The translations under genes and the position numbers were made by a program. From Pseudomonas sp. 8O (lineage in GTDB: Bacteria > Pseudomonadota > Gammaproteobacteria > Pseudomonadales > Pseudomonadaceae): a stretch of DNA of 64,000 nucleotides. Shown here piece by piece: positions 49,301 to 58,851 of the stretch. Where the stretch lies: NCBI RefSeq assembly GCF_902506495.1, contig NZ_LR733263.1, forward strand, positions 101,371 to 165,370, written 5' to 3'. How positions within the stretch are numbered: position 1 is the stretch's first letter; every line of letters starts with the position of its first letter. Under the pieces are notes generated by a model that ran no database searches, was not told where the DNA came from, and saw only the letters and a list, made by a program, of their open reading frames with translations.

Positions 49301-49618
49301 ATGTACAAACTGTGTTTCTACGTGCCGGAAGCCCATCTGGAGCCGGTGAAAAAGGCGGTGTTCGCAGCTGGAGGCGGGCGCATCGGGCGTTACGACAGTT
49401 GCTGCTGGCAGGTGCTGGGTCATGGCCAGTTCCGTGCTCTGGAAGGTAGCCAGCCGTTCATCGGGCAGGTCGGCAGCGTCGAGCAGGTTGCCGAATGGAA
49501 AGTGGAAATGGTCGTTGCCGACGAGCTTATCCATGATGCCGTCAAGGCGCTGAAGAAGAGTCATCCCTACGAAACGCCGGCCTTCGATGTCTGGCGGTTG
49601 TCCGATCTGCAGTTTTGA
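49301..49618 (+). CDS. Nif3-like (YqfO family) small protein
   Basis: A 105-residue protein matching the insert domain of YqfO/Nif3 family proteins: MYKLCFYVPEAHLEPVKKAVFAAG, GRIGRYDSCCWQVLG, and the HPYETPAFDVW terminus. Stand-alone copies of this PII/CutA-like fold are common in Pseudomonas; function unknown. The ATG at 49301 has GGAG seven bases upstream. Confidence 0.85.
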   Translation: MYKLCFYVPEAHLEPVKKAVFAAGGGRIGRYDSCCWQVLGHGQFRALEGSQPFIGQVGSVEQVAEWKVEMVVADELIHDAVKALKKSHPYETPAFDVWRLSDLQF

Positions 49619-49651
49619 ATCGCTTCAGATAAGGCCTTCAACGCATTCCTT

Positions 49652-49727
49652 CGTAGGAGCCCCGCCTCGGGGCGAAGCTTTTCGATTCCGCGCGGCTCGG
49701 GTTCGCGGCGGGACGCCGCTCCTATAG
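49652..49727. repeat. REP doublet between convergent genes
   Basis: CGTAGGAGCCCCGCCTCGGG and the inverted half GCGGGACGCCGCTCCTATAG form an imperfect REP pair, a form different from that at 22710. It lies between the convergent Nif3-like and L,D-transpeptidase genes, a usual place for such elements. Confidence 0.7.
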
Positions 49728-49753
49728 GTTCGGTGCACTTTCAAGGTTTGGGT

Positions 49754-50257
49754 TCAGGGCCTGATTTCGATCAGCGTCCCATCCTTGACCAGGCTCCAGA
49801 CCTCGCGCATGTCTTCGTTCTTCATGGCGATGCAGCCTTCGGTCCAGTCGAGCGTGTGGAAGAACCACTCCGGGTATTCCTCATCCAGCGGCGTACCGTG
49901 GATCATGATCATGCTGCCCGGCGGCACTCCGGCGTCCCTGGCCTTGGCCAGGTCGCGGGCGTTGGGGTAGGAGATGTGCAGCGACAGTTGGTACTTGTCG
50001 CTCGGCTTGCGCCAGTCGATCCAGTAGAAGCCTTCCGGTGTGCGCAGATCGCCTTCGCGCTGCTTGGCGCCGCTGGGCTGTTTGCCCAGCGAAATGCGGT
50101 AGGACTTGATGGTCTCGCCGCGTTGTTGCAGGTGCAGTTTGCGCTCGGCCTTGAGTACCAGCACCTTGTCCACGGTGCGGCTGCTGGTCGCTGGCGTGGC
50201 GCTGGCCAGGGCGTTGAAGCTGAGAGTCAGGCAAAGCAGGGGCAACAACCAACGCAT
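49754..50257 (-). CDS. L,D-transpeptidase (YkuD domain), secreted
   Basis: A 167-residue periplasmic protein with a signal peptide (cleavage near ALA, residue 19). The YkuD catalytic motifs are IMIHGTP and DWTEGCIAMKNEDM, with the nucleophilic Cys in the second; the usual SxGC is TEGC here, which is common in the small secreted subgroup. Probable role in peptidoglycan 3-3 cross-linking or lipoprotein anchoring. The ATG at 50257 was chosen over an upstream TTG. Confidence 0.88.
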   Translation of the reverse strand: MRWLLPLLCLTLSFNALASATPATSSRTVDKVLVLKAERKLHLQQRGETIKSYRISLGKQPSGAKQREGDLRTPEGFYWIDWRKPSDKYQLSLHISYPNARDLAKARDAGVPPGSMIMIHGTPLDEEYPEWFFHTLDWTEGCIAMKNEDMREVWSLVKDGTLIEIRP

Positions 50258-50275
50258 CGGGAACGTCCGCAAGGG

Positions 50276-50830
50276 TCAACGGGGTGTGTAATGGGCACGC
50301 AGTGCTTCGAGTGGCTCATTGCGTACCGGAAAGAGATTTTGCCGACGGTCGGCGAAGAAGCATTCTAAGGTACGGCCTATGGTCGGGAAAGCCAGCTCTG
50401 ACCAAGGGATTTCGCTTTCTGTAAACAGTCGCACCTCCAGGCTCTCTTCGCCCACGGCGAAATCCAGATCGACCAGCTCGGCGCGAAACATCATGTACAC
50501 CTGGCTGATGTGCGGCAGGTCGAACAGGGTGTAGAGGCTGAGATCGCGCACGCGGGCGCAGGCTTCTTCGAGGGTTTCGCGGGCGGCGGCCTGCTCGATG
50601 GTCTCGCCGTTTTCCATGAAGCCGGCCGGCAATGTCCAGTAGCCGCGGCGCGGCTCGATGGCGCGGCGGCACAGCAGCACCCGGTCGCGCCATACGGGCA
50701 GGCAGCCAGCGACGATACGCGGGTTTTCGTAATGCACGGTGGCGCAGTGAGCGCAGACATGGCGCATGCGGTTGTCGCCAGCCGGGATCATGCGCGTGAC
50801 GGGGTTGCCGCACTGACTGCAGAATTTCAT
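50276..50830 (-). CDS. Nudix hydrolase with zinc ribbon
   Basis: A 184-residue enzyme. An N-terminal zinc ribbon (CSQCG near residue 4, CAHC near 26) is followed by a Nudix domain with box GFMENGETIEQAAARETLEEA (last Gly replaced by Ala-Cys). The ribbon resembles that of NudC NADH pyrophosphatase, but the protein is too short for NudC, so a different nucleotide diphosphate substrate is likely. It is followed 18 bp later by the L,D-transpeptidase gene. Confidence 0.85.
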   Translation of the reverse strand: MKFCSQCGNPVTRMIPAGDNRMRHVCAHCATVHYENPRIVAGCLPVWRDRVLLCRRAIEPRRGYWTLPAGFMENGETIEQAAARETLEEACARVRDLSLYTLFDLPHISQVYMMFRAELVDLDFAVGEESLEVRLFTESEIPWSELAFPTIGRTLECFFADRRQNLFPVRNEPLEALRAHYTPR

Positions 50831-50973
50831 GCCCGCTCCTCTTTTTCTGGCGTTATCTTGGCCGGCTGAGAGGTGGCCGGCAAGCCCGCTATTGCGGCCA
50901 GCCTGTCCTGTCGTCGGGGTTGGGCGCCCGCCTGCTTTCATGCCATGATGCCTGGCAAAACAAGACTCCGAGT

Positions 50974-51585
50974 ATGCCCATGCTGGACGAGTTGCTCCAT
51001 CGTGTGCGCGGTTACAGCCCGCGCCCTCTGGAGACCGAGCGCAGCTTCCCCGAGGCGGCGGTGCTGGTCCCGATTACCCGCAGTGATGAACCTGAGCTGG
51101 TGCTGACCCTGCGCGCCAGCGGTTTGTCGACCCACGGTGGTGAGGTCGCCTTTCCCGGTGGCCGGCGCGACCCGGAAGATCGTGATCTGGTGGACACCGC
51201 GCTGCGCGAAGCCGAAGAGGAAATAGGTCTGCCACCCGGCTTGGTGGAAGTAGTCGGGCCGCTCAGCAGCCTGGTCTCACGCCACGGCATTCAGGTCACG
51301 CCCTACGTCGGGCTGGTGCCGGATTATGTCGAGTACAAGGCCAACGACGCCGAGATCGCCTCGGTATTCTCGGTACCGTTGGAGTTCTTCCGCAGCGACC
51401 CGCGCGAGATGACTCATCGCATCGATTACCTCGGGCGTAGTTGGTACGTGCCGTCCTACACCTATGGCGAATACCGCATTTGGGGGCTCACGGCGATCAT
51501 GGTGGTGGAGCTGGTCAACCTGCTCTTCGATGATGCGCAGATCGCCCTGCACCAACCGCCCGAACACTTCATACACCTGCGCTGA
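50974..51585 (+). CDS. CoA pyrophosphatase-type Nudix hydrolase (NudL-like)
   Basis: A 203-residue Nudix protein with the GGEVAFPGGRRDPEDRDLV segment and ALREAEEEIGL box of the UPF0035/NudL family, which cleaves CoA to 4'-phosphopantetheine and 3',5'-ADP. A second ATG two codons on (50980) is an equal start candidate. It precedes the carbonic-anhydrase-like gene by 21 bp, and the two are probably co-transcribed. Confidence 0.88.
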   Translation: MPMLDELLHRVRGYSPRPLETERSFPEAAVLVPITRSDEPELVLTLRASGLSTHGGEVAFPGGRRDPEDRDLVDTALREAEEEIGLPPGLVEVVGPLSSLVSRHGIQVTPYVGLVPDYVEYKANDAEIASVFSVPLEFFRSDPREMTHRIDYLGRSWYVPSYTYGEYRIWGLTAIMVVELVNLLFDDAQIALHQPPEHFIHLR

Positions 51586-51606
51586 CAGCGCCGAGGACTG
51601 ACGAGC

Positions 51607-52134
51607 ATGAAATATCGCCTGGGAAGCTCCCGTGTCGACGCCCATCCTGATAGCTGGGTCGCGCCAAGTGCCGACCTGATCGGCAAGGTCCGCCTGGAGG
51701 CTGGTGCCAGCGTCTGGTTCGGTGCCGTGCTGCGCGGCGACAACGAACTGATCCATATCGGCGAGAACAGCAACGTGCAGGACGGCAGCGTCATGCACAC
51801 CGACATGGGTTTTCCGCTGACCCTGGGCAAGGGTGTCACCGTGGGTCACAACGTGATGATGCATGGCTGCACGGTGGACGATTACAGCCTGATCGGCATC
51901 AATGCGGTGATCCTCAACGGCGCCAGGATCGGCAAGTACTGCATCATCGGCGCCAACAGCCTGATCCCCGAAGGCAAGGAGATTCCCGATGGCAGCCTGG
52001 TCATGGGCAGCCCCGGCAAGGTGGTGCGCGAGCTGACCGAGGCGCAGAAGAAGATGCTGGAGGCCAGCGCTGCTCATTACGTTCATAATGCGCAGCGCTA
52101 TTCCCGTGAGCTGGTACCTGATGACGATGAGTGA
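51607..52134 (+). CDS. Gamma-carbonic anhydrase-like hexapeptide protein
   Basis: A 175-residue left-handed beta-helix protein with many hexapeptide repeats ([43 protein letters not shown]) and the zinc-ligand histidines of the gamma-CA family ([14 protein letters not shown]). Homologues include YrdA and PaaY. True CO2 hydration is not shown for most bacterial members. Its 3' end overlaps the next small gene by eight bases. Confidence 0.88.
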   Translation: MKYRLGSSRVDAHPDSWVAPSADLIGKVRLEAGASVWFGAVLRGDNELIHIGENSNVQDGSVMHTDMGFPLTLGKGVTVGHNVMMHGCTVDDYSLIGINAVILNGARIGKYCIIGANSLIPEGKEIPDGSLVMGSPGKVVRELTEAQKKMLEASAAHYVHNAQRYSRELVPDDDE

Positions 52135-52324
52135 TGTAGAAAAACCGGTGCGTTCGCCCTGCGTGCATGTCTGCGCGCTGGATGAGCAGGATGTCTGCAT
52201 TGGTTGTCAGCGTACCGTCGCCGAAATCACCCGCTGGGGCCGCATGGACAATGCCGAGCGCCGCGAGGTACTGCAACGCTGCCTGGAGCGCGCTCGTGCT
52301 TCCGGTCTCTTAATGACTTCCTGA
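52127..52324 (+). CDS. DUF1289 small cysteine-rich protein
   Basis: A 65-residue protein with the DUF1289 pattern [21 protein letters not shown], followed by EITRW and an ALR-like helix; four cysteines may bind a metal or Fe-S cluster. It overlaps the end of the upstream gene, so translation is likely coupled. An ATG two codons upstream is possible. Confidence 0.85.
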   Translation: MSDVEKPVRSPCVHVCALDEQDVCIGCQRTVAEITRWGRMDNAERREVLQRCLERARASGLLMTS

Positions 52325-52345
52325 TTCACTGTTCGAGGAACACTC

Positions 52346-53527
52346 ATGCCCCGTATTGGAACCCCTTTGTCGTCCTCCGCGACCCGTGTACTGCTGTGTG
52401 GTTGCGGCGAGCTCGGCAAGGAAGTGGTGATCGAGCTGCAGCGTCTGGGCTGCGAAGTCATCGGTGTCGACCGTTACGCCAATGCGCCGGCCATGCAGGT
52501 GGCACATCGTAGCCACGTCATCGACATGCTCGATGGTGCAGCCCTGCGTGCAGTGATCGAGAAGGAGCAGCCGCACTACATCGTCCCGGAAATTGAAGCC
52601 ATCGCCACTGCCACTCTGGTCGAGCTGGAGGCCGAAGGCTTCAACGTGGTGCCGACCGCGCGTGCTGCGCAGCTGACCATGAACCGCGAAGGCATTCGTC
52701 GCCTGGCGGCCGAGGAACTGGGCCTGCCAACCTCGCCGTACCATTTCTCCGACACCTTCGAGGACTACACCGCGGCGGTGAAGTCCGTCGGCTACCCCTG
52801 CGTGGTCAAGCCGATCATGAGCTCCTCCGGCAAGGGCCAGAGCGTGCTCAAGAGCGATGCCGACCTGCAGCGCGCCTGGGACTATGCCCAGGAAGGTGGC
52901 CGCGCCGGCAAGGGGCGGGTGATCGTCGAGGGTTTCATTGACTTCGACTACGAAATCACCCTGCTCACCGTGCGTCATGTCGGCGGCACCAGCTTCTGCG
53001 CGCCGATTGGCCATCGCCAGGAGAACGGCGATTACCAGGAGTCCTGGCAACCTCAACCCATGAGCCCGAAGGCCCTGGCCGAGTCCGAGCGCGTGGCGCT
53101 GGCGGTGACCGAAGCGCTGAGCGGGCGCGGCCTGTTCGGCGTCGAGCTGTTCGTAAAGGGCGACCAGGTGTGGTTCAGCGAAGTCTCGCCGCGCCCGCAT
53201 GATACCGGTCTGGTGACGCTGATTTCCCAGGAGCTGTCCGAGTTCGCCATGCATGCGCGTGCGATTCTCGGTTTGCCGATTCCGGCGATCCGCCAGATGG
53301 GCCCGTCCGCGTCGGCGGTGATTCTGGTGGAGGGCAATTCGCAGCAGGCCAGCTTCGCCAACCTCGGAGCCGCATTGAGCGAGGCAGACACCGCGCTGCG
53401 TCTGTTCGGCAAGCCCGAGGTCAAGGGCCAGCGCCGCATGGGCGTGGCGCTGGCGCGTGACGAATCCATCGAAGCGGCTCGCGCCAAGGCACTGCGCAGC
53501 GCGCAAGCGGTTTGCGTCCAGTTGTGA
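52346..53527 (+). CDS. purT: Formate-dependent phosphoribosylglycinamide formyltransferase
   Basis: A 393-residue ATP-grasp enzyme that makes formyl-GAR from GAR, formate and ATP, the folate-free route for the third purine step. Marks: [20 protein letters not shown], the ATP-binding [18 protein letters not shown], and the metal site [13 protein letters not shown]. The stop overlaps the GTG of the next gene. It is the second purine gene cluster in the window besides purL and guaBA. Confidence 0.97.
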   Translation: MPRIGTPLSSSATRVLLCGCGELGKEVVIELQRLGCEVIGVDRYANAPAMQVAHRSHVIDMLDGAALRAVIEKEQPHYIVPEIEAIATATLVELEAEGFNVVPTARAAQLTMNREGIRRLAAEELGLPTSPYHFSDTFEDYTAAVKSVGYPCVVKPIMSSSGKGQSVLKSDADLQRAWDYAQEGGRAGKGRVIVEGFIDFDYEITLLTVRHVGGTSFCAPIGHRQENGDYQESWQPQPMSPKALAESERVALAVTEALSGRGLFGVELFVKGDQVWFSEVSPRPHDTGLVTLISQELSEFAMHARAILGLPIPAIRQMGPSASAVILVEGNSQQASFANLGAALSEADTALRLFGKPEVKGQRRMGVALARDESIEAARAKALRSAQAVCVQL

Positions 53528-54258
53528 GTCGGCATGCGCTGTGGTGGCTGGCGACTGTGCCACTGCTGCCATTGGCGCTGCCTCTGGCCCTGCACACCCG
53601 GCGCACGGCATTGCGTCTGCCGGTTGCGCAGGGCGAGCCAAGCGGCACCGCCGCCGCGCATTTACCGGGTGAGCCGTTACGCCTGCTGCTGATCGGTGAA
53701 TCGACCGTGGCGGGCGTTGGTGTCACGCACTTCGATCAGTCCCTGGCGAATTGTCTGGCAGTCGTCCTGGCCGAGCGTCTGGGGCGGCCGGTACGCTGGC
53801 GCGCCTGTGGCGAGAATGGCATCACGGCCTCTGAGGCGCATGAACGCCTCCTGCCGCTGGCATTGGCGGAGCCGGCTGACCTGGCGCTGCTGGTGTTCGG
53901 CGTCAATGACACCACGCACCTCACACCGAGCAAGCGCTGGATACAGGCGCTCGCCGGCATGGCCGATGCGCTGGGCGAGCGGGGCTGTCGCGTGGCATTC
54001 AGCGCTGTGCCGCCCTTGCAGCATTTCAGCGCATTGCCGTGGCTGTTGCGGCAGTTGATGGGCTGGCGGGCCAGCTTGCTGGATCGTGAGTTGCAGAGCC
54101 TGGCGCAACGCCTGGGCGCGCGGCACTGCGTGCTGGACCTACCGTTCGAGGCGCATTATCTCGCCGAGGATGGCTATCATCCGTCGGCACTGGGCTACCA
54201 GCAATGGGCTGCAGGCCTGGCCGAGCGCCTCACTCCGGAGCTGCTGCGTCCGCTTTGA
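53524..54258 (+). CDS. SGNH/GDSL hydrolase with N-terminal membrane anchor
   Basis: A 244-residue protein with a hydrophobic N-terminus (residues about 6-24). The SGNH blocks are [10 protein letters not shown] (nucleophile Ser), GENG (Gly-Asn area), [11 protein letters not shown] (Asn), and DGYHPS with Asp and His. Lipase/esterase-type activity on the periplasmic face is likely. The GTG at 53524 overlaps the purT stop, so it is probably translated from the same mRNA. Its last 29 bases overlap the end of the convergent CorC-type gene. Confidence 0.85.
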   Translation: MSRHALWWLATVPLLPLALPLALHTRRTALRLPVAQGEPSGTAAAHLPGEPLRLLLIGESTVAGVGVTHFDQSLANCLAVVLAERLGRPVRWRACGENGITASEAHERLLPLALAEPADLALLVFGVNDTTHLTPSKRWIQALAGMADALGERGCRVAFSAVPPLQHFSALPWLLRQLMGWRASLLDRELQSLAQRLGARHCVLDLPFEAHYLAEDGYHPSALGYQQWAAGLAERLTPELLRPL

Positions 54259-55516
54259 CCTTTTCCACCTGCCAGACGCGCACGCTCTTCACCCGGTTCT
54301 CTGCGGCCTGGAGAATCTCCAGGCGGTAGGGGCCGATCTTCAGGCAGACGCTGCTGTCAGGGATGCTCTCCAGTGCTTCGGTGATCAGGCCGTTGAGGGT
54401 CTTGGGGCCGTCGCTGGGCAGGTGCCAGCCGAGGGTCTTGTTCACTTCGCGAATGTAGGCGGCGCCGTCGATGACCAGAGTGCCATCCTCCTGCGGGTGG
54501 ATATCCGGGCTGCGCAGGCTGTCCTGGTTGCTGAAGTCGCCGACGATCTCTTCGAGGATGTCTTCCAGGGTGACGATGCCGATCACATCGCCATATTCGT
54601 CGACGACGATGCCGATGCGCCGCTTCTGCTTCTGGAAGTTGATCAGTTGGGTCGCCAGGGGCGTGTTTTCAGGGATGAAGTAAGGCTCGTTGCAAGCTGC
54701 CAGCAGCGAGTCCTTGGTCAGTTGGTTGTGGCTCAGCAGGCGGGCGATCTGGCGCATGTGCACCACGCCTTCGATCTGATTGATGTCGCCACGAAACACC
54801 GGCAGGCGCGTGTGCGAGGTGCTGCGCAACTGGCCGATGATGATTTCCAGGTCGTCGTCGAGATCGATGCCGGTCACTTCGTTGCGCGGAATCATGATGT
54901 CGTCGACCGTGACCCGTTCGAGGTCGAGGATGCTCAGCAGCATGCTCTGGCGATTCAGTGGCAGCTCCGAGCCCGATTCGCGCACCACGCTGCGCAGCTC
55001 TTCGGTGGACAGGCTGTCGCTGGCGCGCTTCGCCGGGTCGACGCCCAGCAGGCGCAGCAGGCCGTTGCTGATCGCGCTGGTAAGCCACACCACTGGGTAG
55101 AGTACGCGTAGCAGCAGGCTGAGCACGCGGCTGGCGGGGAAGGCAACCAGTTCCGGGCGCAGGGCGGCCAGGGTCTTGGGCGTGATTTCGCCGAAGATCA
55201 GCACGATGATGGTCAGGCCCGCCGTGGCGATGGCGATGCCGGCTTCGCCCCAGAGGTCCACCGCCAGCACCGTGGCGATGGAGGCGGCGAGAATGTTGAC
55301 CACGTTATTGCCAACCAGGATGGTGCCGAGCAGGCGGTCCGGGCGGTCGAGCAGGCGGATGACGCGCTTGGCGCCGCTATGCCCTTCCTTGGCCAGATGC
55401 TTGAGCCGGTAGCGGTTGAGGCTGAGCATGCCGGTCTCGGAGCTGGAAAAGAACGCCGAGCAGAGAATCAGGAAAATCAGCAGGCCGAGTAGGTAGCTCG
55501 AATGAATGTCGTCCAC
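54230..55516 (-). CDS. HlyC/CorC-family (CNNM) transporter
   Basis: A 428-residue protein with an N-terminal DUF21/CNNM membrane domain (four helices, with FSSSETGMLSLNRYRLKHLA and VGNNVVNILAAS), two CBS domains (about residues 200-330), and a C-terminal CorC/HlyC domain. Such proteins are linked to magnesium or cobalt efflux and resistance. GTG start; 10 bases lie between it and the stop of the upstream CcsA-like gene, so the two form an operon. Convergent 29-bp overlap with the hydrolase gene. Confidence 0.9.
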   Translation of the reverse strand: MDDIHSSYLLGLLIFLILCSAFFSSSETGMLSLNRYRLKHLAKEGHSGAKRVIRLLDRPDRLLGTILVGNNVVNILAASIATVLAVDLWGEAGIAIATAGLTIIVLIFGEITPKTLAALRPELVAFPASRVLSLLLRVLYPVVWLTSAISNGLLRLLGVDPAKRASDSLSTEELRSVVRESGSELPLNRQSMLLSILDLERVTVDDIMIPRNEVTGIDLDDDLEIIIGQLRSTSHTRLPVFRGDINQIEGVVHMRQIARLLSHNQLTKDSLLAACNEPYFIPENTPLATQLINFQKQKRRIGIVVDEYGDVIGIVTLEDILEEIVGDFSNQDSLRSPDIHPQEDGTLVIDGAAYIREVNKTLGWHLPSDGPKTLNGLITEALESIPDSSVCLKIGPYRLEILQAAENRVKSVRVWQVEKVKADAAAPE

Positions 55517-55526
55517 GACGTCTGTC

Positions 55527-56327
55527 TCAGATGTGCAGGATGAATTCGCGTACCAGCTTGCTGCCGAAGTACGCCAGCATCAGCAGGCAGAACCCGGCGA
55601 GGGTCCAGCGAATGGCCTTGTGGCCGCGCCAGCCGAGTTGGTGGCGCCCCCACAGCAGAACGGCGAAAACCACCCAGGCGAAGCAGGAAAGGATGGTCTT
55701 GTGTGCCAGGTGCTGGGCAAACAGATCATCGATGTACAGCGCGCCGGACAGCAGCGACAGCGACAGCAGCAGCCAGCCCGCGAAGAGAAAGCCGAACAGC
55801 AGGCTTTCCATGGTCTGCAGTGGTGGAAAGTTGCGGATCAGTCCGGAAGGGTGCTTGTGCTTTAGCTGATGATCCTGCAGCAGCAACAGGACCGACTGGA
55901 ACACGGCGATGGTGAGCATGCCGTAGGCCATGATCGAGAGCAGGATATGGGCGAGGATGCCAGGGTGTTCGTCGATTGGGTTGATGGTGCCGCTGGGCAT
56001 GAACTCTGCGGCAAGGACCGTCAATGTGCCGAGCGGGAACAGGAGCAGCAGCAGGTTTTCCACCGGGATGCGCAGGCAGGCCAGCAGAATCAGGCCAATG
56101 ACCGCGCAGGCGATCAGGCTGGCGGCATTGAAGAAGTCCAGGCTGAGGCCGTGAACGTCATACAGCTGATAGAACAGGCTGATGCCGTGCAGGCAAAGCG
56201 CGACCACGCCAAGCAGCGCGAGCAGACGTTTGTCAGGAATGCTGCGCTGCGTAAGGCGCAGTCCTTGGTAAGCGGCGGCGCCAGCGTAGAGGAGGGCGGC
56301 GGCGAGGCTGGGCAACAGAGGGTGCAT
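55527..56327 (-). CDS. Cytochrome c assembly (CcsA/YpjD-like) membrane protein
   Basis: A 266-residue membrane protein with about eight helices and the CcsA/CcmC-like core: HGISLFYQLY, AYGMLTIAVFQSVLLLLQDHQL, and AHKTILSCFAWVVFAVLLWGRHQLGWRG. Conserved His residues in the outer loops suggest haem contact. It is encoded just upstream of and divergent from ffh, a conserved Pseudomonas arrangement; function is not established. The ATG at 56327 is chosen; the longer frame starts in soluble sequence. Confidence 0.87.
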   Translation of the reverse strand: MHPLLPSLAAALLYAGAAAYQGLRLTQRSIPDKRLLALLGVVALCLHGISLFYQLYDVHGLSLDFFNAASLIACAVIGLILLACLRIPVENLLLLLFPLGTLTVLAAEFMPSGTINPIDEHPGILAHILLSIMAYGMLTIAVFQSVLLLLQDHQLKHKHPSGLIRNFPPLQTMESLLFGFLFAGWLLLSLSLLSGALYIDDLFAQHLAHKTILSCFAWVVFAVLLWGRHQLGWRGHKAIRWTLAGFCLLMLAYFGSKLVREFILHI

Positions 56328-56484
56328 AAATCCGTGTAAGGCGAGCCCGAAAGGCGCTGAGTGTGGCACAGAAGGGCATCAGCACGAAAGACTGCCGGCG
56401 GTGTCGGCAGCTCGGCGACTTCGCTATAATCCGCCGCCTGTCGCACACCCGGCGCGCCGGGTCGCACCTATCAAAGGAACGCGC

Positions 56485-57864
56485 ATGTTCGAAAATCTTA
56501 CCGATCGCCTGTCCCAGACGCTGCGTAACGTCACGGGCAAGGCCAAGCTCACCGAAGACAACATCAAGGACACCCTGCGTGAAGTGCGCATGGCCCTGCT
56601 CGAGGCCGACGTGGCGCTGCCGGTGGTCAAGGACTTCGTCGGCAAGGTCAAGGAGCGCGCCGTTGGCACCGAAGTTTCCAAGAGCCTGACCCCGGGGCAG
56701 GCCTTCGTGAAGATCGTCCGCGCCGAGCTGGAAGAGCTGATGGGCGCGGCCAACGAAGATCTGGCACTCAATGCGGCGCCACCTGCCGTGGTGCTGATGG
56801 CGGGTCTGCAGGGGGCGGGCAAGACCACCACTGCCGGCAAGCTGGCCAAGTTCCTCAAGGAGCGCAAGAAGAAGTCTGTGCTGCTGGTGTCGGCCGACGT
56901 TTACCGTCCGGCGGCAATCAAGCAGTTGGAAACCCTTGCGAGCGATCTCGGGGTGACCTTCTTCCCCTCCGACGCCAGCCAGAAACCGGTGGATATCGCC
57001 AATGCAGCGATCCGCGAAGCCAAGCTGAAGTTCATTGACGTGGTCATTCTCGATACCGCCGGTCGCCTGGCCGTGGATACCGAGATGATGGCCGAGATCC
57101 AGGCGCTGCATGCTGCGGTCAACCCGGTCGAGACGCTGTTCGTGGTCGATGCCATGACCGGCCAGGATGCCGCCAACACGGCCAAGGCGTTCGGCGAGGC
57201 GTTGCCGCTGACCGGCGTGGTGCTGACCAAGGTCGACGGTGATGCGCGGGGCGGTGCGGCTTTGTCCGTGCGCCACATCACTGGCAAGCCGATCAAGTTC
57301 ATCGGTATGGGCGAGAAGAGTGACGCGCTCGAGCCCTTCCACCCGGATCGTATCGCCTCGCGCATCCTCGGCATGGGTGACGTGCTCAGCCTGATCGAAC
57401 AGGCCGAGCAGACCCTTGATCGCGAGAAGGCCGAGAAGCTCACCAAGAAGCTGAAGAAGGGCAAGGGCTTCGATCTCGAAGACTTCCGTGATCAGCTGCA
57501 GCAGATGAAGAACATGGGCGGCCTTGGCGGCCTGATGGACAAGCTGCCGTCCATTGGTGGCGTCAACCTGTCGCAGATGGGCAGCGCCCAGGGCGCGGCC
57601 GAGAAGCAGTTCAAGCAGATGGAGGCGATCATCAACTCGATGACCCCTGCCGAGCGCCGCGACCCGGATATCATCAGCGGCTCGCGCAAGCGTCGCATCG
57701 CTCTGGGTTCCGGTACCCAGGTGCAGGACATTGGTCGGCTGATCAAGCAGCACAAGCAGATGCAGAAGATGATGAAGAAATTCACCGCCAAGGGCGGTAT
57801 GGCCAAGATGATGCGCGGCATGGGCGGTATGCTGCCCGGCGGCGGTGGCATGCCGAAATTCTAG
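56485..57864 (+). CDS. ffh: Signal recognition particle protein Ffh
   Basis: A 459-residue SRP54-type GTPase that binds 4.5S RNA and nascent signal peptides for delivery to FtsY and SecYEG. N domain to about residue 90; G domain with GLQGAGKTTT (107-116), DTAGRL, and TKVDGDARGG; methionine-rich M domain to the end (MQKMMKKF, MRGMGGMLPGGGGMPKF). A TATAAT -10 lies at 56425-56430. The ATG at 56485 follows AAAGGA. Confidence 0.97.
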   Translation: MFENLTDRLSQTLRNVTGKAKLTEDNIKDTLREVRMALLEADVALPVVKDFVGKVKERAVGTEVSKSLTPGQAFVKIVRAELEELMGAANEDLALNAAPPAVVLMAGLQGAGKTTTAGKLAKFLKERKKKSVLLVSADVYRPAAIKQLETLASDLGVTFFPSDASQKPVDIANAAIREAKLKFIDVVILDTAGRLAVDTEMMAEIQALHAAVNPVETLFVVDAMTGQDAANTAKAFGEALPLTGVVLTKVDGDARGGAALSVRHITGKPIKFIGMGEKSDALEPFHPDRIASRILGMGDVLSLIEQAEQTLDREKAEKLTKKLKKGKGFDLEDFRDQLQQMKNMGGLGGLMDKLPSIGGVNLSQMGSAQGAAEKQFKQMEAIINSMTPAERRDPDIISGSRKRRIALGSGTQVQDIGRLIKQHKQMQKMMKKFTAKGGMAKMMRGMGGMLPGGGGMPKF

Positions 57865-57872
57865 GCAAAGCA

Positions 57873-57960
57873 GCCACAAGCCAGGAGCTTCAAGCCGCAA
57901 GAAAGAGCTGCAGTCTGGAAATCTGCTTTTACTTGTAGCTTGTGGCTTGAAGCTTGCCGC
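57873..57960. repeat. Imperfect inverted repeat after ffh
   Basis: CACAAGCCAGGAGCTTCAAG (57874-57893) pairs imperfectly with CTTGTGGCTTGAAGCTTGCC (57939-57958). This GCTTGAAGCTTG-type repeat is dispersed in Pseudomonas. It may act as the ffh terminator, and its right arm overlaps the -35 of the rpsP promoter. Confidence 0.55.
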
Positions 57961-57975
57961 TTTTGCTCATAGAAT
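57947..57975 (+). promoter_or_regulatory. rpsP: Promoter of the rpsP-rimM-trmD-rplS operon
   Basis: TTGAAG (57947-57952), 17-bp spacer, TAGAAT (57970-57975), then ATGCGGCC. The leader is about 70 bases to the rpsP ATG. Confidence 0.6.
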
Positions 57976-58049
57976 ATGCGGCCTTTCGGGCCCAGGCCCA
58001 TTTTTAATGTGTGCCTCAAGTTAGCACCGACTATAGGAACGATGTTCAC

Positions 58050-58301
58050 ATGGTAACCATCCGTCTTGCTCGTGGCGGCTCCAAAAAGCGCCCCTTCTAC
58101 CACCTGACCGTGACCAACAGCCGCAATGCGCGCGATGGTCGTTTCGTTGAGCGTATCGGTTTCTTCAACCCGATCGCTGCCGGTGGCGAAGTGCGTCTTT
58201 CCGTCGACCAAGAGCGTGCGACCTACTGGCTGGGCCAGGGCGCTCAGCCGTCTGAGCGTGTTGCTCAGCTGCTCAAGGAAGCTGCCAAGGCTGCTGCCTA
58301 A
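58050..58301 (+). CDS. rpsP: 30S ribosomal protein S16
   Basis: An 83-residue ribosomal protein, complete from [20 protein letters not shown] to the lysine-alanine-rich end. First gene of the conserved rpsP-rimM-trmD-rplS operon. The ATG at 58050 is chosen at the family N-terminus; the frame is open 13 codons further upstream. Confidence 0.98.
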   Translation: MVTIRLARGGSKKRPFYHLTVTNSRNARDGRFVERIGFFNPIAAGGEVRLSVDQERATYWLGQGAQPSERVAQLLKEAAKAAA

Positions 58302-58309
58302 GCATCTTT

Positions 58310-58846
58310 ATGAGTACGACGCCGGCCGTCGCCGAGGATTTGATCGTTCTCGGCAAGATTGTTTCGGTGCACGGCGTCAAGGGTGAAGTGAAGGTGTACT
58401 CCTTTACCGATCCTATCGATAACGTGCTCGATTACCGCAACTGGACGCTCAAGCGTGACGGTGAGGTAAAGAAAGTGGAACTGGCCAGCGGCCGCCTTCA
58501 GGGCAAGGTGCTGGTAGCCAAGTTGAAAGGTCTGGATGATCGAGAAATCGCGCGTACCTACGCCGGCTTCGAGATCTGCGTGCCGCGTAGCGAGCTGCCG
58601 GATCTGGAAGATGGCGAGTTCTATTGGTACCAGTTACAGGGCTTGAAGGTCATTGATCAGGCGGGGCAGTTGCTCGGTGTGGTCGACCACTTGTTCGAAA
58701 CCGGTGCCAACGATGTGATGGTGGTCAAGCCCTGCGCGGGCAGTCTGGATGATCGCGAGCGTCTGCTGCCCTATACGGATCAGTGCGTGCTTTCGATCGA
58801 CCTGGCAGCCGGCGAGATGCGGGTCGACTGGGATGCGGATTTCTAA
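58310..58846 (+). CDS. rimM: Ribosome maturation factor RimM
   Basis: A 178-residue 30S maturation factor that binds S19 and helps 16S rRNA 3' processing. N-terminal RimM domain ([24 protein letters not shown]) and C-terminal PRC barrel ([31 protein letters not shown]). Eight bases after rpsP. Confidence 0.97.
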   Translation: MSTTPAVAEDLIVLGKIVSVHGVKGEVKVYSFTDPIDNVLDYRNWTLKRDGEVKKVELASGRLQGKVLVAKLKGLDDREIARTYAGFEICVPRSELPDLEDGEFYWYQLQGLKVIDQAGQLLGVVDHLFETGANDVMVVKPCAGSLDDRERLLPYTDQCVLSIDLAAGEMRVDWDADF

Positions 58847-58851
58847 GGCCC

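Noticed and set aside
56233..57900. 555-codon minus-strand frame opposite ffh
   Set aside because: Shadow of ffh; no start region or family likeness.
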